Source of the DNA: DTBU01 sp964568845
GTDB taxonomy: Archaea; Thermoproteota; CALKCG01; B24
NCBI GenBank assembly: GCA_964568845.1
Contig: CAZMSC010000004.1
Location: 1-64,000, forward strand
Length of the DNA stretch: 64,000 nt
Direction of reading: 5' to 3'
In this document: positions 53,101 through 60,056 of the stretch, piece after piece
How positions within the stretch are numbered: position 1 is the first letter of the stretch
Layout: the number at the start of each line of letters is the position of its first letter
Made by a program: the position numbers and the translations under genes
The notes under the pieces: generated by a model
What the model saw: the letters and a program-made list of their open reading frames with translations, nothing else
What the model was told of the DNA's origin: nothing
Database searches by the model: none

Positions 53101-54132
53101 TTGAGTAAAATTAAGCTAGGATTTATAGGGTGCGGTTCTCATTCAACGGAAAACCTATACCCATGTTTAAGGTATTTTACGGATAAAATCGAGCTTGTAG
53201 CAACATGCGACATCGATGTGGAGAGGGCGGAGAGAAACGCTAGATTGTTCGGGTTTAGTAGATGGTATAAAGACTATAGGCAGATGGTCGAGACGGAAGA
53301 CTTAGACGGAGTTTTCGTAGTCGGCCATCCAAATATGCATTATGAGGTTGGCCTTGAATGTCTGAAATCTGGAATCCACGTATTTGTAGAGAAGCCGCCG
53401 GCACTAAATTCAGACCAAGCATACAAGCTTTTAGAGGCATCTAGGGAATACGGCAGATTTGCAATGGTTGCTTTTATGAAGAGGTTTTCAGTAGGCTATA
53501 GACTTGCCAAAACGATTGTAAGTAAACTAGAGCAGGGTAGAATTGCTCACGTATCGACTAAATTCGCCAACGGACCGTATGGATCTATATGGGGTATAAC
53601 GCCGCCAGCTAAAGCATTTTTAATAGGTCAAGCCGTCCACCACTTCGACCTTGTAAGATTTCTAGTTGGGGAAGTTGAGGAAGTTTACGCTAAACTTCAC
53701 ACATTAACCGATGTTAAGTTCTCATTTTCAATACTTTTAACTTTTGAAAACGGTGCGACTGGTGTTATGAACCTTAATTCGTGTCAATCATGGTCTAAAA
53801 TAGACGAATACGTAGAAGTTACATGTGATGAATCGTTCGTATTTATCGATGATATGGCTTCTCAAGTCAAGTATTACCCGAGGGGTTTATGGATTGAAAC
53901 AGAGGGCTTTAAAGCTGCGAATCAGGGATACTTTTGGGAGATAAACCACTTGCCTAGTGTAGAGTATCAGAGTAGATACCTCAGGGGATACTATGGTGAA
54001 ATCGAGCATTTTATAGATTCCATTTTGAAAAATAGACCCCCAAAACCAGACATAGAAGACGGGTTTAAAGCAGTTAGACTAGCTGAAGCTGTATGGAAGA
54101 GTGTTTGCGAAGGAAGAGCGGTAAGCATTTAA
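53101..54132 (+). CDS. Gfo/Idh/MocA-family oxidoreductase
   Basis: A 343-residue NAD(P)-dependent sugar oxidoreductase. The Rossmann loop is KLGFIGCGSHSTENLYP, followed by VATCDIDVERAER. The family signature FVEKPPALNSDQAYKLLEASRE contains the catalytic lysine (EKP), and GQAVHHFDLVRFLVG gives the histidine near the substrate. The start is TTG at 53101, with AAGGTGGT seven bases before it as ribosome site. It is divergent from the beta-mannosidase gene and likely handles a freed sugar or inositol. The substrate is not determined. Confidence 0.9.
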   Translation: MSKIKLGFIGCGSHSTENLYPCLRYFTDKIELVATCDIDVERAERNARLFGFSRWYKDYRQMVETEDLDGVFVVGHPNMHYEVGLECLKSGIHVFVEKPPALNSDQAYKLLEASREYGRFAMVAFMKRFSVGYRLAKTIVSKLEQGRIAHVSTKFANGPYGSIWGITPPAKAFLIGQAVHHFDLVRFLVGEVEEVYAKLHTLTDVKFSFSILLTFENGATGVMNLNSCQSWSKIDEYVEVTCDESFVFIDDMASQVKYYPRGLWIETEGFKAANQGYFWEINHLPSVEYQSRYLRGYYGEIEHFIDSILKNRPPKPDIEDGFKAVRLAEAVWKSVCEGRAVSI

Positions 54133-54168
54133 TAGTTCAATTGAATGTAGTTACTAGGTATAATTTAG

Positions 54169-54696
54169 GTGTTTGATTTGGTTTACGTAATAGTAATCTG
54201 TGAAAGGGGGGAAAGCTTCATGGTTTTAAGGGAGGTCAGCGATTTAGGCGAGTTCAAAGAAACTGGTTTTAGAGATGTTTTACAAGGCCAAGTCGATGAT
54301 TTAGAAGCGTTTTTAGAAGAACTGTATAAGAGGCAAATTATGAACGTGAGCCGTGTAATACCAGTAGAGGAATTCTTCAGATTTAAACCGGAAAACTTAC
54401 TAGAAATATTGAAGGAAAAAGTTAGGTGTTTAACAGATAGGATTGGAGAGGGTGAAAGCTTCTGCGTAAGAGTTGAACGTAGGGGATTCAAGGGGGCCAT
54501 TTCCAGTAGCGATTTGGAGAGAAATCTAGGAGGATATATATGGCAACTTTTAAAAGACAAGTATGGAAAACCCCCGAGGGTTGATTTGACAAATCCAGAT
54601 AAACTGATATCCATTCAAACCATAGGTGGATTATGTGGAATAACGTTAATAGATCGGAGGCTTAGAGAGAAGTATCCCATCGTTAAAGTTAAGTAG
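54169..54696 (+). CDS. THUMP-domain protein, Tan1-like
   Basis: A 175-residue protein. From about residue 60 it follows the THUMP RNA-binding domain: IMNVSRVIPVEEFF, GEGESFCVRVERRGFKGAISSSDLERNLGGYIW, and VDLTNPDKLISIQTIGGLCGITL. No catalytic domain follows, so it is a stand-alone THUMP protein like Tan1, which helps the acetyltransferase that makes N4-acetylcytidine in tRNA. That role is inferred. The start is GTG at 54169 after the TATA-like GGTATAATTTAGG. Confidence 0.82.
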   Translation: MFDLVYVIVICERGESFMVLREVSDLGEFKETGFRDVLQGQVDDLEAFLEELYKRQIMNVSRVIPVEEFFRFKPENLLEILKEKVRCLTDRIGEGESFCVRVERRGFKGAISSSDLERNLGGYIWQLLKDKYGKPPRVDLTNPDKLISIQTIGGLCGITLIDRRLREKYPIVKVK

Positions 54697-54774
54697 GGAA
54701 AAGCATAGTGAATCAGCAAGTCTTTCTGGTCAAAACACCATCAAAACTTCACTTGAGAAATAAAATATTAAGAA

Positions 54775-55263
54775 CTAAAGCTTATAACCTATCTTCCTCA
54801 GGAACTTCTTCCTTTCTTCAACGTCTTCTTCCTTCTCGACCCCCTTTGTTTTAAAGCCGTCTATAACGCCCAGTATCCCCCTACCCTGATCCGTTTCAGC
54901 CACTACTACCTGTAGCGGGTTAGACGTAGCGGCTATTATTCTACAGACTTCGGGAACATGTTTAATAGCATTAAGCACGTTTATAGGATATGCGTCTCTA
55001 AGATATATGATGAAAACGTGGCCGCAACCAATTTTTAAAGCATTATCAACCGCAAGTTTCTTCAACTCATCGTCGTTACCACTTACTCTAATTAGGCATG
55101 GTCCACTAGCTTCATTGAAAGCTAATCCGAATTTCACAGTCGGAGTGGAATTTACTAAAGCTTCATGCAGGTCCTCAACAGTCTTTATGAAATGGGCCTG
55201 TCCAATTATAACATTCACATTTTTAGGGACATCCAACGTTACAACTTCAGTTTTTAGCTCCAA
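54775..55263 (-). CDS. Adenosine-specific kinase family protein (DUF355)
   Basis: A 162-residue protein of the small archaeal PF04008 family, named for a structure with bound adenosine; its reaction is poorly defined. Typical parts are LKTEVVTLDVPKNVNVIIGQAHFIKTVEDLHEAL, KFGLAFNEASGPCLIR, CGHVFIIYLRDAYPINVLNAIKHVPEVCRIIAATSNPLQVVVA, and QGRGILGVIDG. I choose TTG 55263, because the in-frame extension to 55371 is not family-like and a minus-strand TATA box (about 55300-55313) falls inside it. Confidence 0.85.
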   Translation of the reverse strand: MELKTEVVTLDVPKNVNVIIGQAHFIKTVEDLHEALVNSTPTVKFGLAFNEASGPCLIRVSGNDDELKKLAVDNALKIGCGHVFIIYLRDAYPINVLNAIKHVPEVCRIIAATSNPLQVVVAETDQGRGILGVIDGFKTKGVEKEEDVEERKKFLRKIGYKL

Positions 55264-55369
55264 GACTAGACGCCCCTGAAAAATATCAATTCTAACAAAC
55301 ATATTAAAATTGCTTTTGCCGAACAAATAGACGCTCAATTGACTGCGACCACCTTGTAGAATAAAAGAC

Positions 55370-55425
55370 ATACATATGTATAGAAGGTAGTAAAAGTATG
55401 TACTTTTAAGATAAGCTTAAAAGTA
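55370..55425. promoter_or_regulatory. Cluster of palindromes between divergent genes
   Basis: ATACATATGTAT (55370-55381) is a perfect 12-bp palindrome. TACTTTTAAG (55401-55410) and CTTAAAAGTA (55416-55425) form a perfect 10-bp inverted repeat around a 5-nt loop, and a further AAAAGTA copy lies at 55393-55399. The right arm also reads as a TATA box for the downstream membrane gene. The arrangement suggests an operator. Confidence 0.45.
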
Positions 55426-55463
55426 TCCACGTTCACAATTCTCCAGATTCATTAGGCGATCAC

Positions 55464-56156
55464 TTGAATTTTAAAATCAGATTGCTACTGATACTGTTAA
55501 TCGTAGTGATTTTAGGGTTAGGAATTAGAATCGCATATAGAGATGTTGAAAAATTTATAATTTATGGTTCTCCAGCGTACAAGGGATTCGGCATCTTTAT
55601 CCTATGTTTTATAGGAAGTGCATCTCCAATCATTCCAATACCTTATACAGCCGTAATCCTAATTTTAGCTGCATCCGTACCAGGTCTCAACTTAGTCGAA
55701 ATAGCGATATGGGGAGGCTTAGGATCAGGATTGGGACAGACTACAAGCTGGATTGTGGGCAAGTATATAGGTAAAGGTGTCAGATCGCCTAAGTACGAGA
55801 AACGGCTTAAAATTTTAGCAACTCTAACTCAGAGGTATGGTCTGATCATTTCCTTCGCAATATTTGTATTTGCACTTACACCTTTACCAGACAGCATCCT
55901 ATTCATAATACTGGGTACTATAAACTACAACCTAATATACGTATTGGTGCCAGCCATACTGGGTAAGATCGCCATGATTTACATAATCGGTCTATTCGGT
56001 AGAATCGTAGGTGAAAGGCTACCTTTCTGGTTCTCCTTCCTCTTAACAATACTTCTCACCATCATGTTTATAGCTATCGTTGAATTCGTAGACTGGGAGA
56101 GACTGGCTAAAAAATACTTTAAGACTCTCTTCTTTAAAGAAAATGGGAAAGATTAG
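55464..56156 (+). CDS. VTT/DedA-like membrane protein
   Basis: A 230-residue protein with an N-terminal membrane helix (5-23) and several more hydrophobic segments: FGIFILCFIGSASPIIPIPYTAVILILAA, an amphipathic EIAIWGGLGSGLGQTTSWIVGKYIGKG, FALTPLPDSILFIILGTINYN, and two at the C-terminus. Paired proline-rich re-entrant loops (SASPIIPIPYT and ALTPLPDS) and the glycine-rich G-x-GQ segment are typical of the SNARE-associated (VTT) family of lipid scramblase or transporter proteins. The start is TTG at 55464. Function is inferred from the family only. Confidence 0.75.
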   Translation: MNFKIRLLLILLIVVILGLGIRIAYRDVEKFIIYGSPAYKGFGIFILCFIGSASPIIPIPYTAVILILAASVPGLNLVEIAIWGGLGSGLGQTTSWIVGKYIGKGVRSPKYEKRLKILATLTQRYGLIISFAIFVFALTPLPDSILFIILGTINYNLIYVLVPAILGKIAMIYIIGLFGRIVGERLPFWFSFLLTILLTIMFIAIVEFVDWERLAKKYFKTLFFKENGKD

Positions 56157-56566
56157 AGCGGTTCCGGAAATCGAATATTTGCCATTTTTCCCAGGGATGC
56201 CCTTATTCTATTCGTATGGGTAAGTTTCCATATTCCCATATGATTCTAGTGACGCATCTGGATTTCAAAGGTTGGATCCTCTAGGGGCTTAGTAGAAGCT
56301 TTACAGTTCTCCTTTTTCACCTTGAGGAGATAACTGATTGTTTATTGATGAAAATGTAGACAAAATGTAGACATATAGTATAGTGGGGGAAGAGTAGTTA
56401 AGTAACGGCAGTTAAACCAGCGGTTAAAGTCTACATTCGACTTCAGAGATCCATAGATGAAGACTGAAGAGATAAAGGCTTTAGACCCAGATATGTAGCT
56501 TGAAGAAGAAGTTCTAAAAGCCCTGAAAGAACTCCCACTCTTAGTTGAATCAGGGGGGAGATTCCA
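56157..56566 (+). other. Decayed small-ORF region
   Basis: No intact gene. A fragment reads VTAVKPAVKVYIRLQRSIDED from 56402, resembling the beginning of the next small ORF pair (compare KIYVKILFPVEFERE at 56700). From the ATG at 56457, MKTEEIKALDPDM is cut by a TAG and followed in frame by LEEEVLKALKELPLLVESGG. I read this as degenerate copies of small accessory genes, probably left by a mobile element. The first 240 bases show nothing recognisable. Confidence 0.4.
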
Positions 56567-56689
56567 ATGCGTGGCATAAGACTGGGGGATTTACAATGGG
56601 GTTATGGAATAAGCCGAAGATATTTCATGGAAGATTTATGGAAAAAATCCATAGAGATATCATGGAAAAACCTAGGGGAGGGGGTCTAA
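56567..56689 (+). CDS. Small ORF A, 40 residues, unknown
   Basis: MRGIRLGDLQ-WGYGISRRYF-MEDLWKKSIE-ISWKNLGEGV, rich in aromatic and basic residues. The ATG at 56567 is preceded at 56552-56559 by GGGGGGAG, a strong ribosome site. Its stop lies inside the first copy of a repeated purine-rich block. I know no family; it may be a viral or plasmid-derived peptide or chance. Confidence 0.4.
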   Translation: MRGIRLGDLQWGYGISRRYFMEDLWKKSIEISWKNLGEGV

Positions 56690-56696
56690 ACGACCA
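56671..56696 (+). repeat. Purine-rich Shine-Dalgarno repeat, copy 1
   Basis: CCTAGGGGAGGGGGTCTAAA plus CGACCA. It matches copy 2 at 56946-56969 except for a 2-base insertion and one change. Each copy contains the stop of the previous small ORF frame and a strong GGAGG-type ribosome site. Confidence 0.65.
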
Positions 56697-56950
56697 AGAT
56701 CTACGTTAAAATCCTGTTTCCGGTCGAGTTTGAACGTGAGCGCGAGGAGCTCTACAGGGTGTTGAAGGACGCTTTAAAGCGTGCTGAACGTATAGCTAAC
56801 GATGAGAGAGTTAAGGTAAAGACAAGGCTTGAAGCCTTCAGGCTTGTAGGATACATAGCAAGCATAATTGCAGGCATTTTGAAAGACTTCCAGCTCGACG
56901 AGATCGAACGCGAGCTTACGGAGCTGGAGGAAGATGTGAAAAACACCTAG
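56690..56950 (+). CDS. Small ORF B, charged helical protein without a standard start
   Basis: Open from the codon after TAA 56687 to TAG 56948. It starts TTKIYVKILFPVEFERERE and continues as a charged helix-rich chain (LKDALKRAERIANDERVKVKTRLEAFRLVGYIASIIAGILKDFQL) with an acidic end (ERELTELEEDVKNT). The only standard starts are GTG 56756 and TTG 56759, which would drop the N-terminal strand, although the strong ribosome site sits at 56678-56684. Initiation at a non-standard codon just after the repeat is possible. It may be a small regulator or element protein. No family recognised. Confidence 0.4.
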   Translation, partial: TTKIYVKILFPVEFEREREELYRVLKDALKRAERIANDERVKVKTRLEAFRLVGYIASIIAGILKDFQLDEIERELTELEEDVKNT

Positions 56951-56969
56951 GAGGGGGTCTAAACGTCCA
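56946..56969 (+). repeat. Purine-rich Shine-Dalgarno repeat, copy 2
   Basis: CCTAGGAGGGGGTCTAAACG plus TCCA, 275 bases after copy 1 and in the same position relative to the next small ORF. It holds the stop codon of ORF B. Confidence 0.65.
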
Positions 56970-56971
56970 TA

Positions 56972-57058
56972 GTGAAATCCATACAAACATTCATAGAGGC
57001 TGGATTCAAATACGTAACCGCCTTCAACGGAATAATGCTATTCAGAAAACGCAGGTGA
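56972..57058 (+). CDS. Small ORF C, 28 residues, unknown
   Basis: VKSIQTFIEAGFKYVTAFNG followed by IMLFRKRR, from GTG 56972 to TGA 57056, in the same frame as ORFs A and B. The frame is open from ACG 56963, as in ORF B. The basic tail suggests nucleic-acid or membrane contact. Probably a remnant or a tiny element gene. Confidence 0.3.
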   Translation: MKSIQTFIEAGFKYVTAFNGIMLFRKRR

Positions 57059-57069
57059 TAACGTTTTGC

Positions 57070-57179
57070 GGGGGAGTTTAATGTTTCAGACTATACTTTA
57101 ACATTGAGTGCATAGGTTTTGTAAACGCTACAGCGTACATCTAAACCCATGTTACGCATTCTACGTTCAAAACTCCCCC
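57070..57179. other. Possible structured RNA or small inverted-repeat element
   Basis: GGGGGAGTTT (57070-57079) pairs exactly with AAACTCCCCC (57170-57179). Inside, ACGCT-AC-AGCGT (57125-57136) forms a hairpin and a GGTTT/AAACC pair brackets it. The 110-base unit could be a small non-coding RNA or a miniature transposable element; there is no coding frame. Confidence 0.3.
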
Positions 57180-57333
57180 TAGATAGATGGTTTAAATATA
57201 TGAGCCAAGGTATTCTATCGGCAACGTCCCCTTTCAAAGTTAAGTAACCCTTTCAGCCACATCCATACGCGACCAAATAGCATCATAGAGAACGGCGTTT
57301 AAGAATTTTTAACATTGTAAACGACTGACGTAA

Positions 57334-57348
57334 CGCTTTTAAGTATAC
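57334..57348 (+). promoter_or_regulatory. TATA box of fen1
   Basis: CGCTTTTAAGTATAC lies 25-39 bases before the TTG start at 57373, so the transcript is nearly leaderless. Confidence 0.5.
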
Positions 57349-57372
57349 GTGTGAAATCTATTTCAGTAGACT

Positions 57373-58422
57373 TTGGGAATAGACCTAGGAGAACTCATAG
57401 TTAAAACTCCTTTAACCTTTGAACAGCTTTCAGGTAAATCTATAGCCATAGACGCATATAACGCACTATATCAATTTCTCGCCATAATAAGAGGCCCTAG
57501 CGGTGAGCCCCTTAAGGATAGAACTGGCAGAATCACCAGCCATCTAAGTGGGCTACTCTATAGAAGCTGTGCATTAATGTCTTACGGCATCAGGCTCGTA
57601 TATGTTTTCGATGGGAGGCCTCCGGTGGAGAAGGAAGTCGAGATTAAACGTAGAATGAAGATTAAGGAGGAGGCTATTGTAAAATATGAGGAGGCATTAA
57701 AAGTAGGAGACTTTGAAGCAGCTAGAAAATACGCTCAAGCTACGGCAACACTTAAAGATGATATGGTTGAAGATGCTAAAAGACTCTTATCCTACTTAGG
57801 TATTCCTTGGATTCAAGCACCTTCAGAAGGTGAGGCACAAGCATCATACATGGCTTCTAAGGGTCACGTATGGGCAGTAGCTTCACAAGATCATGATTGT
57901 CTACTGTTTGGAGCCCCTAGACTCGTTAGAAACCTCGCGGTAACTGGTAGGAGGAAGCTCCCCGGTCGGAAACTCTACGTTGAATTGCAGCCTGAACTTA
58001 TCGAGCTCGAAAAAGTCCTTAAGGCAAATGCAATAACTAGGGAGCAACTTATAGATATAGCTATTCTGATAGGTACAGACTATAATCCAGAGGGTATCAA
58101 AGGTATAGGTCCTAAGAAAGGTTTAAAACTCATAAAAGAGTATGGAAATTTAAAAGCCCTGCTAGATGAACACGTCATAGATTCTTTAAGTTTCCTAGTA
58201 GACCCAGAAACCATAAAGAAGAAATTTTTAAACCCTGACGTTACAACGGATTACGAGCTCATATGGGAAGAGCCTAAGGTTTCAGATGTTATAAAGTTTC
58301 TATGCTATGAAAGAGATTTCTCTGAAAGTAGAGTTAAGAATGCATTAGACCAGGCAATTAAAGCTTTCAGGGAGAAGTATAGGCAGAGACGCCTATTCAA
58401 TCTTAGCGTTTTCACGTTTTGA
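57373..58422 (+). CDS. fen: Flap endonuclease 1
   Basis: A 349-residue structure-specific nuclease removing 5' flaps in Okazaki fragment maturation and repair. Metal-binding acids are in IAIDAYNALYQF, VFDGRPPVEK, PSEGEAQASYMASKG, ASQDHDCLLFG and GTDYNPEGIKGIGPKKGLKLIKEYG (which includes the helix-hairpin-helix). The arch region EKEVEIKRRMKIKEEA is present. The C-terminal end QRRLFNLSVFTF sits where other archaeal FEN1 proteins carry a PCNA-binding box, but here it is divergent. The start is TTG at 57373, next to a TATA box. Confidence 0.96.
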   Translation: MGIDLGELIVKTPLTFEQLSGKSIAIDAYNALYQFLAIIRGPSGEPLKDRTGRITSHLSGLLYRSCALMSYGIRLVYVFDGRPPVEKEVEIKRRMKIKEEAIVKYEEALKVGDFEAARKYAQATATLKDDMVEDAKRLLSYLGIPWIQAPSEGEAQASYMASKGHVWAVASQDHDCLLFGAPRLVRNLAVTGRRKLPGRKLYVELQPELIELEKVLKANAITREQLIDIAILIGTDYNPEGIKGIGPKKGLKLIKEYGNLKALLDEHVIDSLSFLVDPETIKKKFLNPDVTTDYELIWEEPKVSDVIKFLCYERDFSESRVKNALDQAIKAFREKYRQRRLFNLSVFTF

Positions 58423-58559
58423 AGTATTTTCAAAATGTCTATGCTATAGGAGTGATGGAGAACGTGATATTTTCCATGTAGTTCACCATTGGGAAATTTT
58501 CATAGAAAACGTTAGTTTTAAAAAGCATTACGATAAACATCTCTTATAGAGGGGAGAGA

Positions 58560-58655
58560 ATGAGTAGTGAGAAATATAAATGTGAAATATGCAATAAAGA
58601 ATTTCCAAGTAAGAAAAGCCTTGCCGCTCATAAGAGAGTACACAAGAAAAAGTAA
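58560..58655 (+). CDS. 31-residue single C2H2 zinc finger protein
   Basis: ATG 58560 to TAA 58653. The protein reads MSSEKYKCEICNKEFPSKKS then LAAHKRVHKKK. It is a perfect classical finger, C-x2-C-x12-H-x3-H, with the hydrophobic positions F and L in place and a lysine-rich tail. AGAGGGGAGAG directly before the ATG is a good ribosome site, and GTTTTAAAAAGC at 58514-58525 is a TATA candidate. Single C2H2 mini-proteins are known in archaea and archaeal viruses and probably bind DNA. The rest of the 58423-58788 gap shows only A/T-rich sequence and the palindrome before ino1. Confidence 0.75.
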   Translation: MSSEKYKCEICNKEFPSKKSLAAHKRVHKKK

Positions 58656-58748
58656 ACTCTAAATCTCTCCCATCTTAAACCCCATTTTTATTGCATAACC
58701 TATATTTTTAAAACACCGAGACCCCCTCAAAACATTTTTATCTATGTA

Positions 58749-58774
58749 AAATATTTTATAATTATAAAATATTT
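58749..58774. promoter_or_regulatory. 26-bp perfect palindrome at the ino1 promoter
   Basis: The 26 bases are a perfect palindrome centred between 58761 and 58762, all A/T (left half AAATATTTTATAA). It ends 14 bases before the ino1 start and covers the position of the TATA box. It may act as a symmetrical TATA element or a repressor site. Confidence 0.6.
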
Positions 58775-58788
58775 AACGAGGGGAAAGA

Positions 58789-59967
58789 TTGACTGAAGTA
58801 AGAACTTTAATACTTGGAGCAGGCTACGTAGCTACCATATTTACTGTTGGTCTTGAAAGGTTGAAAAGGGGCGAGATCAAACCATATGGAGTACCGTTAG
58901 CCGACTTCGACATAGGTATAGGTATTGATGATGTTAAGGTTGTGGCATGCGTCGATGTTGATGCTAGAAAAGTCGGAAAAACGATGTATGATATCGCAAA
59001 GAGATTCTACAAGCTTAAGAGCGTACCACTTACGCTTAAAGATGTAGTCGTTCATCCTGGAATAGAAATGGGATTTGTTAGAGAACTCTTCCCGATAGAT
59101 TCACTAGATTATGAGGGAGATTTTCAGCGTTCCGTTGAAGAAATGTACGCTTTTATTGAGAGAACTAAGCCAGATGTGATAGTAGATGTTACGACAACCC
59201 AGTACGCTAAACCGTTTAATGAGTATAGGTGCTTGGAGAAGGCAGTAGAGGAGAGAAAGGTTACTCCAACACAGCTCTACGCATATTTAGCGCTAAGACT
59301 TATGGAGGAGGGTAGACAGCTCTCCTATGTGAATTTGATACCAACTCCCATAGCAAACGATTATGCGTATGTTTCAACAGCTGGAAAGTTTGGAGGACTT
59401 ATACTAGGTGACGATGGTGCAACAGGTGCAACACCTTTTACGGCAGATATGTTAGAACATCTTAGAGAGAGAAATAGGAAAGTGCTTGGCGTAGTTCAAC
59501 TAAACATAGGGGGGAACAGTGACTTTAAATCCCTTCTTGATGAAAAAAGGAATAGAGCTAAAGAGTATACGAAAAATAGTATAGTTGAGGATGTACTCGG
59601 CTACTATACGCCCAGCTATATTAAGCCTACGGGTTTCCTCAGCTCTCTCGGCGATAAAAAGTTCGTCTCAATACATGTAGAGTATATTTCGTTCAACGGC
59701 GTTAAAGACGAGATCATAGTCAATATGCGTATGAACGATAGCCCAGCGTTAGCCGGATATATGGTCGACTTGACGAGGCTTGCTAAATCGGCTTTAAACG
59801 CTGGCTTTTATGGAACAGTATACGATATAAACGCTTTCTATATGAAAAAACCGGGGCCTCCAAATTCAAAAAACATAGCTCGAATACTTGCATTTGAGAG
59901 GTTGAAATCATTCGTCAAAACAATAGTTGATAGGAATCGATTAAACATTCAACAGAGTATGTATTGA
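58789..59967 (+). CDS. ino1: Myo-inositol-1-phosphate synthase
   Basis: A 392-residue NAD-dependent cyclase converting glucose 6-phosphate to inositol 1-phosphate, used for archaeal inositol lipids and, in hyperthermophiles, for di-myo-inositol phosphate. The NAD loop is TLILGAGYVATIFTVGLERL, then VVACVDVDARKVGKTMYD; the catalytic segment includes LGVVQLNIGGNSDFKSLLDEKRNRAKEYTKNS, and SIHVEYISFNGVKDEIIVNMRMNDSPALAGYMVDL. The start is TTG at 58789, right after the palindromic promoter, with GAGGGGAAAG as ribosome site. Confidence 0.94.
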   Translation: MTEVRTLILGAGYVATIFTVGLERLKRGEIKPYGVPLADFDIGIGIDDVKVVACVDVDARKVGKTMYDIAKRFYKLKSVPLTLKDVVVHPGIEMGFVRELFPIDSLDYEGDFQRSVEEMYAFIERTKPDVIVDVTTTQYAKPFNEYRCLEKAVEERKVTPTQLYAYLALRLMEEGRQLSYVNLIPTPIANDYAYVSTAGKFGGLILGDDGATGATPFTADMLEHLRERNRKVLGVVQLNIGGNSDFKSLLDEKRNRAKEYTKNSIVEDVLGYYTPSYIKPTGFLSSLGDKKFVSIHVEYISFNGVKDEIIVNMRMNDSPALAGYMVDLTRLAKSALNAGFYGTVYDINAFYMKKPGPPNSKNIARILAFERLKSFVKTIVDRNRLNIQQSMY

Positions 59968-60056
59968 AAAGAAGCCCGTAGAGAACAAAGGGAGTACTGC
60001 TCTAGCTATTCTAGAATAGTTTAAAAGCTTTCGAGTAAGAAGTTAAAGGGGTTTAA

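Noticed and set aside
55264..55371. Longer N-terminus for the adenosine-specific kinase family protein
   Set aside because: Not conserved in the family and it covers a TATA box and palindromes.
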